A stretch of DNA of 64,000 nucleotides, from contig NC_029526.1 in the NCBI RefSeq assembly GCF_001577835.2, forward strand, positions 1,829,510-1,893,509, read 5' to 3'. Positions 47,615 to 59,328 of this stretch are shown piece by piece (position 1 is the stretch's first letter; every line of letters starts with the position of its first letter). Below the pieces are notes generated by a model. It ran no database searches and was not told the DNA's origin. It saw nothing but the letters and a program-made list of their open reading frames with translations. This stretch comes from Coturnix japonica (lineage: Eukaryota > Chordata > Aves > Galliformes > Phasianidae). The translations under genes and the position numbers were made by a program.

Positions 47615-48570
47615 GCACGATGCATGGTTGGGAGCCCCTCTGACATGCAGGGCCAGGCACAGAGCACTCTGTGCCAACCAGGCCAGCAAGGAGGGGAATG
47701 ACTTGCCAGCAGGTCATGGCAATGGGGAGGGAGCAGAGATGTGCAGGATGCTGTGGCTCAGCCCCTCAGAGATGGAGGCTTTGCCCTCGTGTGTGCCACT
47801 CTGGGTGTTCCCAGGGGCCCCAGCGCAGGCATAAAGGAGGTCTCCCAGTTCAGGAACAGCTTCAAAGCAGATCCAGCATCAGCAGGAATGAAGTCAGACC
47901 GATCTGTGAATGAAGGCAGGGACTCTTCCAGGTGAGCTCAGGAGACATTATCTCACCTGCTTTCCGTAGCACACAGCCAGCACTGACAGGAGATGCTCAG
48001 AGCTGCAGCAGGATCAGCAATCCTCTACCTGGAAAGCATTGCAGGAAGATGCTGAACTGCCACTGGTGCAGCTGGAGGGAACAGCGCGTCATTTACACCC
48101 ATCTGCTTCCTTCCTTCAGCCCACAGCTGATGAGTGCTCAGAGCCAAGGACCAAGCAGGCTCCCACCCTTTAGAACAGCACATCAGGACACTTGTTTATG
48201 TTGAAAGGAAATAAATACCTGCAAGTAAATGTCTCATTTAGAGACTGAGCAAAGAATGGGCCCAGCAAACTCATGAGGGTGTTGCTCCTTAGCATCTTCA
48301 TTCATCACAACGGTCAGTGTGGGAGGCCCATGATAAACAGGGGATCTCTGGGACCAGTGACTCCAGAACAGCTTTAAGGTGAGAGGAAAAGCAAAGAGGT
48401 GGGGATAGCTCTGTGCTGCCCAAGGGGGAAAGCAAGTCCCATCACAAGATCCATCTCCTGCTTCATCTCACCTGGTGTGTTCAGCTCTATGATGGAGGTT
48501 TTGGCTCAGCTAAATCACACACAGGCACCCAGCTGCACAAAGAATGCCCTTAACAAACAACCCAGATACT
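47615..48570. other. Region between the C16orf86-like gene and the GFOD2 3' end
   Basis: No further exon of either gene is recognisable. A downstream exon of the C16orf86-like gene is possible but not supported. Confidence 0.5.
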
Positions 48571-48580
48571 TTTATTTATT
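48571..48580 (-). terminator. Probable GFOD2 polyadenylation signals
   Basis: Two overlapping AATAAA signals on the minus strand (TTTATTTATT on the plus strand) lie about 1.24 kb past the GFOD2 stop, giving a long 3'UTR. A 10-bp triplication (cattcaatgt type) at about 49768-49797 lies within it. Confidence 0.55.
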
Positions 48581-49810
48581 TCTGTAGAAAACAAAGTCAG
48601 ATAGTTTTCAGGAAGGGCCAGCTGATGAAACAGCGGTTTGCATGTTAACATACATAAATACACGGGGTTACCATTTTAGAGGGAAATGCATTAAAAAAAG
48701 CTTTTCAAGTAGACAAAATAAACATAGTAAAATTGTACTGTCCCTTCCACATACCTGCCCCAGGGAGAAACTCTTCTCCATGTGAACAGACTGCCAACAG
48801 CCACGAGGGCAGGCAGGACCACAGGGTTGATATCCAGTGTTTGAGGTTCAAGGCAGACTCTAGAGCCATCAGCGTGTGTAGTGTGACAGCTTCCCAGCCA
48901 GCACACAGGAGAGCTGCGAGAGGTAGGCAAGACCTCCTTACCTCCACCATCACATCCATGGAAGGTTAAGGTTTAACAGCTTCATCGGCAGCGACATCCT
49001 GAGCCTCATCTGCGAGCATGGGAGGAGCTCAGGAAGGCAGAGAAGCGAGGAGGTGGCCCTGCAGGCACAGCTCTGATGCTGCCAGGCAGTAAAACACAAC
49101 TGGTGGACATGGAGCTTATGCAGGAAGGCTGCTGGATGCAGTCAGCGTCACGAGGAGAATGAAAAACGTCTGCAGGTATGGGGAGAAAAGCACAAGGCGT
49201 CACAGATTCTCCCACCGCCGTCACTGTGGATCTCACAGCACCCTTTAAATAACATACTGGTTTAAATTACTTTGAGAGACGTCTGCTGTACGCAGAAAGC
49301 CAACGGCGGATCCTTATTCTACAGACTGGATCCTGTTCCTTCTGGTCTTTGTCCTATGGCAGTTCAGAGGTGTGTCATGTCCACAAACCCTTTAATAAAG
49401 TATTACCGAGAAGTAAAACTAAATCAGGCTCCAAGAGAGAAGGCAAAGGCAGCTGAGCAACAGATGCTCCCAGATCCCTCTCTCCTCACTCTCACTTTAG
49501 GACTGTTAAAACAAGCCATGCAGTGGCACAGACCCCACGCTTCACTTCACTACCACGAGTGCAAATGGCAATTCAAGTTTTCCTAAGACTCCAAGACGAG
49601 AAATAAACATCTGCAAAACCGGAACGTCTCAAATCAAACCTGTTTGCATCTGAGCGTGGCGTTATTTTACAGGCTTTAAAAAAAACAACCCAACAACAAG
49701 AAACTCCAATTATTAAATAGGAATCTTAAAAACTCGAGAGGACTTTTAGAGCTGCAGCTGGAGGCATTCAATGTCATTCAATGTCATTCAATGTCCCAAA
49801 GCAGGGATGC

Positions 49811-52800
49811 TCAGAGGTTATTCCTTTGCAGCGCCTCACACAGGTTCTGGTTGGCATCTGGTTCCTCCGTCATCACCTCCACAGCCTCCCATTCCCCCGA
49901 CCTGCTGGATTTCTTAATGGCCTCCACTACGCTCTGCATGTACAAGCCATCCTCAAATGAAGCTGCCATGGAGACGGGCTGGTGATCCCACGTCCGGCGA
50001 TCTTCCTGCTCTTGGAAAGACTGCCGCAGCGCTTGCACCATGTACACCATTCCTTTCAGGTAGAGCAGCGGGATGTCTTTAAAGCCCTTGTCCAAAAGGC
50101 CTTTGCTGACAGTCAGAGAGTCGGTGAGCAGCAGCTCTTCTTGCAGGGCCGTGTTCTTCTGCCCATACAAGTCCGTGCCACGCGCTACGAGGCGGCCGCT
50201 GGACCCCACCACCATCACCTCGTGAACGAACGATCCGGGCATGTTGAAGTTGAGAGTCACAGTGCAACACACACCTTCACTCATCAGCATCTGGAAAAAG
50301 CAGAAGTCGTCGCTGGTGACGTGCCGGATCCCGCTTATGGCCGTGTTCTGCTTCACAAAAGTCTTGAGCAGGCCGTGGACCTTCTGGGCCCTCCTGCCCA
50401 CGAGGTGGCTCAGCAGGTCGATGATGTAGGTGCCCATGGTGTGCAAGCCGCCTCCCCCCATCAGCTCGTCGCAGATCCAGCTGTACTTGTGGCTGAGCAG
50501 GCTCCCCCCGTAGACCCGCACGTCGCAGATCATCACGTTGCCCACGTAGTGCTCTTCTATCAGCTGCTTCATCTTCACAAAGGCAGGCAAGAAACGGAGG
50601 ACGTTGCCGACGATGCTCATCAGCTTGGGGTAATACCTGGCAGCCGTCACCATCCTGAAGGCGTCCACCGAGGTAGCAGCTTTCTCACAGATCACGTTCT
50701 TCCCTATTCCTGCAACACAAAGGCCAAGAAACGGCATAGCACACGTGAGCAAGAAATGCTGACAAGCCCCCAAGGTTGCCAGGAAGCTGCAGTTTGTGGG
50801 CTTTCAAAAGCAAAGGTCTGGGAACTAAAATAGGAACAAGACGCCAAGTGCTTCCAAGATGCTTTAGTTGCAGAGCTGACAAACACCCACAGAGCTCCAA
50901 ATACAGAGAGAGGATTTTTACATCACGGCAGATGAACTCCGACAGCTCTTTGTGCCGTTTAAGTGCTGCAGCTATAAAACCATGTGAATGGCTGTGCAGC
51001 CAGAGCAAGAAAATCATCATAAATGAGCAGAGGGGAGGTTTGATTTTGTGTTTTACCATCGCTATGAATTTATTAACAGACTCAGAGAAATTGAAGGAAC
51101 ACAACACTTAAGAGAAGGGAGGTTTAGGTCAGGTGGTAGGAAAGAAGCTGTAACTCAGAGGGTGGTGATGCATTGGAACATGATGCCCAGAGAGCTGTGG
51201 GTTCCCCATCCATGGAGGCATTCAAGGCCAGGTTGGATGTGGCTCTGGGCAGCCTGGGCTAGGAGAAAAACAACAACTGGTCTCTTCCAAACGCTGTATT
51301 AGGAAGGGGTGGGGAGGTGAAGGCACATACAAAGTGTCCCACACAGCCTTCAGCATCTTCCCCACACACAGCTCAGAGCAAACCCCTCACTGCAGCCCAC
51401 TGAAGCCCTCCTAGGACACTAGAGTCAGTCTTACTCCCTGAGACCTCTCTTACGTTTGTCCTTATCCAGCATCAGGCTGGTCTGATGAAACCCACACCCC
51501 AGCTTTGTTCCTCTTAGCACAAGTTATAACGTTGACTCTAACCACTAAAGCCATCTACCTTCTGTAAATACACCCATGTACACCTGTACACCTGTAAATA
51601 CACCCATGTACACCTGTAAACCTTCTGTAAATACACCCATGTACACCTGTACACCTGTAAATACACCCATGCCGTCAGATAGAAGCCCCAGCTCTCAATT
51701 CCTCTCAGTAATGCACCCAAGGCTGCACCCAGATGTCCAACTAAACCACTGCTGAAGCAGCAGAGCACTGCTGTGCCCATTGTACGACACTGGCAGCATC
51801 CAAGGAGCCTTCACAAACAAGCAGCTGTTGGTCAGCAGCCTCTCAACAAATAGAAGCTCATTCCCAAACACATTCTTTCGTGTCACGTCTTGTTTGCATG
51901 CGGTTTGCAAAGATCTCTGTGCTGCTGGTCACAGAGATGGGAAGCGCAACATGCAAAGAGCACAGCACGCTTGTTTGGCCTGTTTCAAGAACAGGAAACG
52001 TGTGTTTGTCCCAGGACAGAGCAGTGATAAGAGCCCTTTCTGACTCCTTCCTCCACAGTTAACATATCCACACTACAATCTGCAGGGACTCCACAAAACC
52101 AGAAAGCCAATTAACCTCCTTTGGAAGGTTCCTTAAGCAACGTAAATCAAGAAAGACAAGTGCAACGCTCCTCTGCAGCCACCCCAGGCTGCACACTGGG
52201 CTCCCTATGTGAAGCATTACCCATCCTGGAGAGGTTTCTGATGCTCTGCCTGCTGAACCTCATGGCACACATCACACACCACCATCCCCTCAGCCTGAAC
52301 TCGGCCCCAGGCTCACCTCGCATTGAGGTGCCTGCATTTCAGCTGGGGGGCATCCACCACAAAGCTGCCATTTGAGTTCCTCTGAGATCAAAAAGCAGCA
52401 CAGATTTTAGCAGAGCTTCTCGCTTTACCTGTTATGGAGATAGACCAGAAGATTACTCTCATCTGGGCTTTGATCGGGTGCACGAACTCAGTCCAGGCTT
52501 ATTCCTTTACCCCTGCCGCACCAGGGCTTGTTTACTAACGTCTGTCAGTAATTAACTTATGCAAACAAAATAGCACAGCCTGGAAGCTACTAAAACACCA
52601 ATCTATTATCACCAACCATTGGCAGCCAAGCCTTTCCCCATGACAAACATCTGAACGCTCAGAGCAAACACACTCACCATCTGCCCATCCTCATTTCGTG
52701 TTCCCACAGCGCAGTGAACACTTCACCCTTCCCTGTTTCAACTACAGATTGGGTGTGCAGCGATAGGACAAGGGGGAATGGGCTTAAACTGAGCCGGGGG

Positions 52801-53202
52801 AGGTTTAGGTTGGGTATGAGGGGGGGTTTGATGCAGAGGGCGGCGATGCACTGAACATGTTGCCCAAGGCGCAGTGGATGCCCCATCCCTGCAGGCACTG
52901 AGGGCCAGGCTGGATGTGGCTCTGTGCTGTAAGACAGAACAGGTACCTAAAGCCTTGACCGCGATCTGCCGGGTGAGCGGCGGGGGGATGTGGATGCAGA
53001 CCAGATCCACGTCCTGGTGCAGCAGCACGTCGTCGGTGCGGCTGGTGTAGAAGGCGATGCTCATTTCCTGGGCCAGCTGCTTGGCTTCTTCTTCCGTCTT
53101 TCCCCACAGCGCCTCCACGTTGAACCCCTCGTCTCGCAGCAGTGGGATGAGGAGGCGGGCGGTGCTGCCGGCCCCGAACACCCCCACACCGGGCAGCTTC
53201 AT
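49811..53202 (-). CDS. GFOD2: GFOD2, glucose-fructose oxidoreductase domain-containing 2
   Basis: GFOD2 belongs to the Gfo/Idh/MocA oxidoreductase family and in mammals has been linked to extracellular-matrix assembly; its substrate is unknown. Two coding exons, 52947-53202 and 49811-50709, give 384 residues (human 385). An N-terminal Rossmann fold starts with [12 protein letters not shown]. The segment [20 protein letters not shown] and the whole C-terminal half, for example [17 protein letters not shown] and the terminal [11 protein letters not shown], are almost identical to human. The usual family motif EKP is CEKAA here, as in human GFOD2, so classical catalysis is doubtful. The coding exon continues as 5'UTR to about 53283, where a good acceptor lies. 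A GC-rich noncoding first exon ends at the gtaagg donor near 53368. Confidence 0.97.
51100..51290 (+). repeat. CR1 LINE 3' fragment in the GFOD2 intron
   Basis: CR1 3' sequence is recognisable: ggaggtttaggtcaggtgg, gtgatgcattggaacatgat, ggcattcaaggccaggttgg, atgtggctctgggcagcctg. It is 5'-truncated and antisense to GFOD2. Confidence 0.85.
51558..51671 (+). repeat. Nested tandem repeat in the GFOD2 intron
   Basis: Units of taaatacacccatgtacacc are repeated four times with the smaller insert tgtacacc and the spacer ttctgtaaata, giving a two-level repeat of about 115 bp. Confidence 0.9.
52740..52935 (+). repeat. CR1 LINE 3' fragment beside GFOD2 coding exon 1
   Basis: CR1 motifs (aggtttaggttgggtatg, gggcggcgatgcactgaac, agggccaggctggatgtgg) end about 12 bp from the splice donor of GFOD2 coding exon 1. 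It is antisense to the gene. Confidence 0.8.
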
Positions 53203-53700
53203 CGTGCGGCCTCAGTGCTGGGGGGCACTAAGGGCCTGCACGGGAACGCCCGGCTGCTCTGCGTCCTGCCGCATCCTCGGGCCCTACGGGACGCAAAGAG
53301 ACACGGTCAGCAGCGCCCACGGGCACGGCGCGCACCCGCGTGTCCCCTCCCCGCCCGAGCTGCCCTTACCCGCCGCGGGGGCGCGCAGCTCGCCGCCCGC
53401 TCCTCCTGCTCGCAGCGCATCGCGGCGCCGGGCGCGCTCCCGCGGCGGCGGCTGCACGCTCCCGATGCGGCCGGGCCCGCGCATGCGCAGAAGGCCGCCC
53501 AACCTCAGAAAATGGCGGCGCCCTAAGCGGCTTCCGAGCCTGGGGAAGGCGTGGCCAATCAGGAGGCGGGTCAAGGAAGAGAGGCGGGATTTCTGCAGAC
53601 GGGCGGAGCCGGCAGCCAATCGGAGGGCGGTGCGGCGGCCGGACGGTGAGGGCAGCTTAAAGGCCGCGCGTGGCTGCCAGCTCTGCCCACCGCGGTGTCG
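53203..53700. promoter_or_regulatory. CpG-rich GFOD2 promoter and 5'UTR
   Basis: The region is CpG-dense with two inverted CCAAT motifs (gtggccaatcagg near 53551 and gcagccaatcgg near 53613). It covers the noncoding first exon of GFOD2. No TATA box is seen on the GFOD2 side. A taaag motif (cagcttaaagg, near 53652) faces the plus strand. Confidence 0.65.
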
Positions 53701-54026
53701 TGGGGGGACGCGGGCGGCTCATCCGCCATCCGTGTCCCGTTCTCATAGCCCAGAACGGCCCCAGTGGGTTGTACAGGCCCACAGTGCTCATCCAGTGCCA
53801 CCCCCACTGTGTGCAGGGCCAATAAAGACACAGCGAGGGAAACAGAACGTGTGGGCTGAGGTGTAAACCATTTACTAAGACAGAAAGAAGAAAGAAAAGA
53901 CACACATATATACACATATATATTACAATAAGTTCTGTTGGACTAACTTGTTGCCTCATAGACAAGGCCGCCCATCTGATGGACGGGTTGCTGTTAACCA
54001 GCTGGTTGCTGCCGCCCTCGGCTCCA

Positions 54027-55924
54027 TTAGAGCGGCTTGATTTCCATGTACACCACCTCCGAGGCTGCAGGCACTGCCCCTGTCCTGTCAAAGATCAGCT
54101 TCGCATACGTCACATCTTCCGTCTGAGGAGCTGGGGGGGGCTGCAGGGGAAGAGAGCAGTGAGCAGAGCCTTGGCTCTGTGTTGTGCAGTGCCCAGGGAC
54201 TGACATGGGTTATTTGCCATTGCCCTTTCAGTTGTTATTCATATTGCCAATGCTTTTTGTTGGGGGGGGACATGGCACATGAGAAGCTCTCTTTGCCTTA
54301 CCGTGCTGAGCTGGCTCATCTCTGCTGCGTGCTTGCTTTCAGGAGTCCCTACAGAGAAGATTACATCGAGTGCTGTTATGTTTAACACCTGCACGGCTGG
54401 GGTTTCACACTGCTTGTTTTGCCCATGAAGAAGATGCTCCCCAGCTCCCACAGCAGCACAGCCCACGTTCAGCCTTACCTTTAGCGTTGCTTTGCTTTCT
54501 TCTGCACAGGCACACCAAAATACAGAGCAGGAAGAGAAGAGTCACGACCGCTAAGCTGGGGATGCCGTATATGTAGGCGATGGTTATGAGATCTGAGGAG
54601 CACAGGAATGTGTGTGAGCTGCTGTCCCCACAGCAGGCTCCAGGTTTGGGCTCATGGCTGCTCACCTTTATGCATCCGAGGCTCACGGGTTGGAGGCATC
54701 TCGGGTTCAGAGCCTGGAAACAGGGACATGTGTGAGCACCCAGACAGAGGCAGTGGCACCCACAGGGAGAAGCAGTGGCACTTACTGGGAACCATCCCTT
54801 GGCTGGTGTTTTCACTGCCTGTGAAGCTGCTGCTTGACACGTTACACATGGTGGGCTCTGTGCTGGCTGCATCCTTGCAGTGCCCCGAGGGGTTACCACG
54901 AGGCTCTGGACATGTCCACCACCTCACACGCATGGTCTCATTCTCTGGCTGGAACATGAACCTACACAGCGCAACGGCTGAAGGAAACAAAGCAGCAAGT
55001 GGCTGCACGTTGCAGCAGATACATCCCACCAGCACACACTGCCCACAAAACATACATGACGTAACTGTGCCCCCTCCAGCAGCTGCCATTTATGAGCCGC
55101 AGTCACATCCCACCCACCTCACACAGCCCATCTCTGGCTCACCCCCACTATAGGTATAAGAGGTCCGGTATCTTTTGCATGGGCAGTTCTTGTTTCTACC
55201 ATCCCCACAGTGTGAAATCTTCATAATGCATGTGTAGTTTCCAGCATGCTTTTCATTTATGCTTGCAAAGGTGAGGTTGGAAGAACCATTTCCCTCTTGT
55301 GGATGAGTCTCCATTACCATCTTCTCCTCCTTCTTTTTGTTTAGGATGCTACACCACACCAGCTCCTTGTCAGGTCTGTTTGGCATACAGTGGAGGGTGA
55401 CATTTGACCCTATGGACACATCCGTGGTTTGCTGGGACTGGTGAGCCAGTTCTGCAGAAAAAGAAGCATGGAGGTTGTGTTTGTGCTGTGAAACACCCAC
55501 ATCCTCCTTGCGGAGCACTGAGGATGCCAGCCCCAGGCAGCCCCAGCCTGTTTGCTGTCCCAGTGGCTGGGCACATGCAGTGAAGGCACTGGTGCCTACG
55601 GGGAGTTAAAAGCTGCAGGAGCACAGGGCAAGCAGAAAAGCAGCTCTGTCTCAAACCTCCTGTAGGTGTGTTATTGCTGCATAGATGGAAGAGCTCAAAG
55701 AGGCAGCAACTGCCCTGCAGGCAGCCTTGGAAGGGCCAGTGCTGCAGCGCTGTGATCCTTCCATACTCCCAACAGAGCTGAGAGCAGATGCACCCAGCTG
55801 CCCACAGGTCCCCAGGCAGCAGCAGTGCCCCACTCTCCCCCCTTCCCTAGCACCTGCACTTACCAGTGGATGGCCATGCAAGGAGCAGCAGGGAAAGGAT
55901 GCCCTTCAGCACCGGGATGCTCAT
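54027..55924 (-). CDS. Unnamed single-Ig-domain receptor with two ITIM-like motifs
   Basis: Seven exons, 55864-55924, 55143-55451, 54786-54977, 54666-54713, 54479-54592, 54302-54348 and 54027-54140, give a 294-residue type I membrane protein. Parts: signal peptide (1-20), one V-like Ig domain (Cys42, Trp53, Cys54, GNYTC at 91-95), a cysteine-containing membrane-proximal region (124-187), a short stalk, a transmembrane helix (about 206-232) followed by CRRK, and a cytoplasmic tail with VTYAKL (Tyr269) and VVYMEI (Tyr288). Both fit the ITIM pattern; their spacing is too wide for a standard ITAM. Six N-glycosylation sequons are visible. The leading exons join in phase 1, typical of Ig receptors. 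I do not recognise it. The NRP...WC pattern in the Ig domain weakly recalls BTLA, but I would not assign it. No equivalent is known to me beside human GFOD2 or CIAPIN1. An inhibitory leukocyte receptor is the likeliest role (inference). Confidence 0.85.
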
Positions 55925-56549
55925 GGCTCCTTCCTTGGCTCTGAAAGACCTCCAGCATCCAAATCACACGCGGTGGAGGGGTGGAGGCTGCATCCTCCCA
56001 GCACAGTGCAGGCAGTTCCTGTTTCACGCTCACCCTCTGCTTGGGTTCCTGACATGAGCTTCAGCCCAGTTTTATCCCCTGGTTCTGTTGCTTGATTCCA
56101 TCTTTGGTCTTGTCTCAGCCACGTGCCCAGGGCTCTGACACAGACACACCACAGGTGCTGCTGGTTCCACCCTGCTGCTCCCAGCCCCCAGCATGGATGG
56201 GTGAAATGCACACCCCATGGGCACAGCAGGAAGGACTTCCCCATTCCCATCACCCAGAGCAGGGGACAGATCCAGCTGAGGAGGTGCTGCTCCTGCTGCC
56301 CATGGTCTTTGTTAACCTGCTGCTATCAGACATAGCCCTGTGGGAGCAATGCTTGCTCTGCTCCCTCTTACCCTCCTCCCAAGTGCCATTTGCTGCCATT
56401 TATTTTCACATCAACATCTGACATCAGGTATTCTCACCAGAACTACCTGTCCCTTCTCATCTTCCTTCTGTAAGGCACTGAATATTGTCCCAGCACAGCA
56501 TCCATCAAGCTGACACAAGCAACAAGCTGTCCTGCTGGGCACCGAGTTG

Positions 56550-56645
56550 GCCACAAGCAATGTGCCCCAGCTGCCAACAAGGCCCATAGTATCCTGCATT
56601 AGGAGCATTGGCAGCAGGCTGAGGTGACTTTAAATACACAAAAAG
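56550..56645 (+). repeat. Old CR1 internal fragment
   Basis: The segment gcaatgtgccccagctgcca followed by acaaggcccatagtatcctg and cattaggagc resembles the 3' part of the CR1 coding region. It is strongly diverged. Confidence 0.5.
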
Positions 56646-57585
56646 AGAACTAGCCCTAAAATGGAGCTCTGAGGAACCCCACCAGTGACCAGCCTGATGG
56701 AACCCCATGTGTTGTAACCCATCAGCTCACCCTTCTCATTGCAAAATAACTGAGGTCCTGCAATGACATCTTAGTACCCTGGGAGTTAAAATCGAGGACT
56801 GCAGAAGGTTCTCTGCTTGTGCAACTGCATCAAATACCAGAGGAAGGCAGAGGAGGCTCAGCCCGTTGCTTCACCAGGAGGAAAAACCACAACGATGTGA
56901 CAGCAAAGGCATTCAGAATTCAGAACTCTATCTCACAGCTGAGTGTGGTGGGGTCAGGCACAGAAGGGGCACACAGGAGCAAGCCAAAACCAGGGAGAAC
57001 CCCAATAAAGAAGCAAGCAAGACGTGGAGTTACTTACCGTGACAACATGAGGAACTGGCTGAGATAATCTCTTGAAATCTCAAGGGCTTTGGCAAGAGCA
57101 AGCAGGAAATGTGGGGATCTGCCTTTGTAGATTATGGGGGTTAAAATCCGGAACTGAGCCTCAGAATTTCAAGTTCTCAGAAAGATGTCATCAGACTGGA
57201 CACAACACAGGCATCAATGCCTACGTGAACGTGGGGTGATAATAAACACAGCACCTTGCTCACTGCATGCTGAGAAAAGGATCTCTCTCCATGTCCAAGA
57301 GTGGAAATGGCAATGGGAACCCATATGGGATGGAGGAGTGGATCCCAGGGGAGAAACCTGGGCAGGGCAAAGGGAAATAATGAACAGCAAAGCAAACCAA
57401 GAAGCAGGATTGCTCCTGAGGGATGGGTGGTTGGCAAAGAGGAGGGAAAGCAGGAGAGTTTTGGGAAGAACAACGGAAAGATGGAGGGAAGCAGTGGTGA
57501 AATGATAAGAGGAGGCAGTAAAAGGGTCAGGAGAGGAAGAGGATGGGGAGGAAAATGGCTCAGACCAAGAAAGCCATTGATTCAT

Positions 57586-57790
57586 AGAATCAAACTGATT
57601 TAGATTGGAAAAGAGCCTCAGGATCGATGATTCCATCTATCAACCTGACCTGCTGAGCCCCAACACTGCAGCACATCCCTTCCACCTGCAGAGCAGCCTA
57701 GAATCAAGGCTGGAAAAGACCATTCAGATCATCCAAGCACCAACCTGTCCCTACCATGGCCACTATCCAGGAAGGGGACTAAAAGGATGA
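57586..57790 (-). repeat. CR1 fragments, antisense
   Basis: Inverted CR1 ends occur twice close together: cattgattcatagaatcaaac with ttggaaaagagcctcagg, then gaatcaaggctggaaaagac with cattcagatcatccaagc. This suggests two diverged pieces or an internal duplication. Confidence 0.65.
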
Positions 57791-59328
57791 ATACTCCTCA
57801 AAGCCAGCATGATGGCAGTAGAGTCCCACCAGATATCCCACTGCCAGAGTCTGCCCCCATCTGAGGGCCTCTCAGACAGCAATGCTGTCTGAAGAGAACA
57901 AGATTATACAGTCTTAACCATCATTAACTGAACTCTGCAGTATCTGAAAGTGTTTCCAGCTTGTTTAAATTCCAGCGCTGTGAATCATGGTGAAACAAAA
58001 GCCTCCACCACCTCCTCTGGATCTTATCTTATTTGCCCCTGAAAGGAAAGCAGAGCTCACTTTAAGGCCTGCCTTTATCATTGATGAACTCAGCTCCCTG
58101 TTTGGAAGGCACGCAGCGCTCCCACTGCTGCAGGAGACATTTGAGGGGGCCCATCTCTTACAACATTGTCCCTAATGGCCTCAAGCAGAAACCAAGTAAA
58201 AGGAGAGACACCTGTGTAAAATGCCACCAATACCAGTTCTAACACAAATGCTTGATTATTGGTCACATTTATTTTAAGAACAGAACAGCTTTTCATCCCA
58301 GATCCCTACGTGAGTTTATTGCGCAACTGAGGAAGGACAACAACAAGAAGTCATGTCCTGCAGAGCACGTTGTGTTTTCCTCCTCTCCTTCCCTGGGTGA
58401 GAAGCAAGCCTGGCACAGAGCACCAGCAGCTCCCTCATCCTGCACCTGCAAGGATGCTTCAGTAGCATTAAGAACACAAATAAATACAGAGTCGTCAGTA
58501 TCAACCAGAAATTAAGTTATTGCTATGTTCTGTATTGGACACTGTGGGTAACTCACTTGATAACCAGCAAGAGAGGGGATGGGTCTCAGACTGCCCTTGT
58601 GTTTTTGTCGGTCAGAGATGGGGGAGGACAAGGTTAATTTTCTCCCTGCCTTAAGGGCAGCAGATATCTACCTCAGTGGGAATGAATCTTTGTCATTCAA
58701 AACAGGTGATGGAGGGGGGGGGGGTGACAGCCTCAAAACATATGGTAAACTCTGACCCACCTGATGAATTTCCAAGGAGTACACAGCAAAGAGTACTGGC
58801 TGCTCCTGACCTGCAATAGGAGCTGCTGAGTAACCCTCACCTAGTAAAGCATTTCAGGTTCAGACTTCCAAAATAGAAGGAGCCCAATGTTACTCTGAGG
58901 GCTGAGCCACAGCTGTTAACACAATGTAAAATAAGGGTAAGGAGCAATGTGGGCTTGGGGAAGCACTGGTGAGGCTCTTACCACCGCACACAAGGTCAGT
59001 CTGACACAATTCCACTTCCCTCTGCTGGTGGGACAGGCTGGGATGGCCAGCGTCTCAGTATTGAGTGAAGGCAGCTATGAGGCTTAGCATTAAGAAGTGT
59101 AATACATACAAGACCACTGGCCACCACTGATTATCACTAAGCTCAAAGTTGATTACATGTGATGAGCTCACAGCAGTGTCACTCCCCACCCCACAGTGTC
59201 CCTCCCCACGAGTATTGGCTGGAGAGCAGGAATTTGAGCAGATGAGGAGAACTGTAAGAAGAACCTCTGCATCTCAGGCTGATGGAAAAGCAGAGAGGTC
59301 CCTTTCAGGACATTCAGAGATGACTTTC

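Larger units (their letters stand above)
55925..58300. other. Intergenic DNA between the Ig receptor gene and CIAPIN1
   Basis: No gene is supportable. It holds repeat fragments (listed) and, at about 56645-56800, a repeat-like stretch (gaggaaccccaccagtgacc) that I cannot classify. Minus-strand AATAAA at 58315-58320 could be a distal CIAPIN1 polyadenylation signal. Confidence 0.5.

Noticed and set aside
53057-53866. Plus-strand frame of 269 codons across the GFOD2 promoter
   Set aside because: GC-rich DNA has few stops. The frame is antisense to GFOD2 exon 1 and its arginine/proline-rich translation has no recognisable domain.
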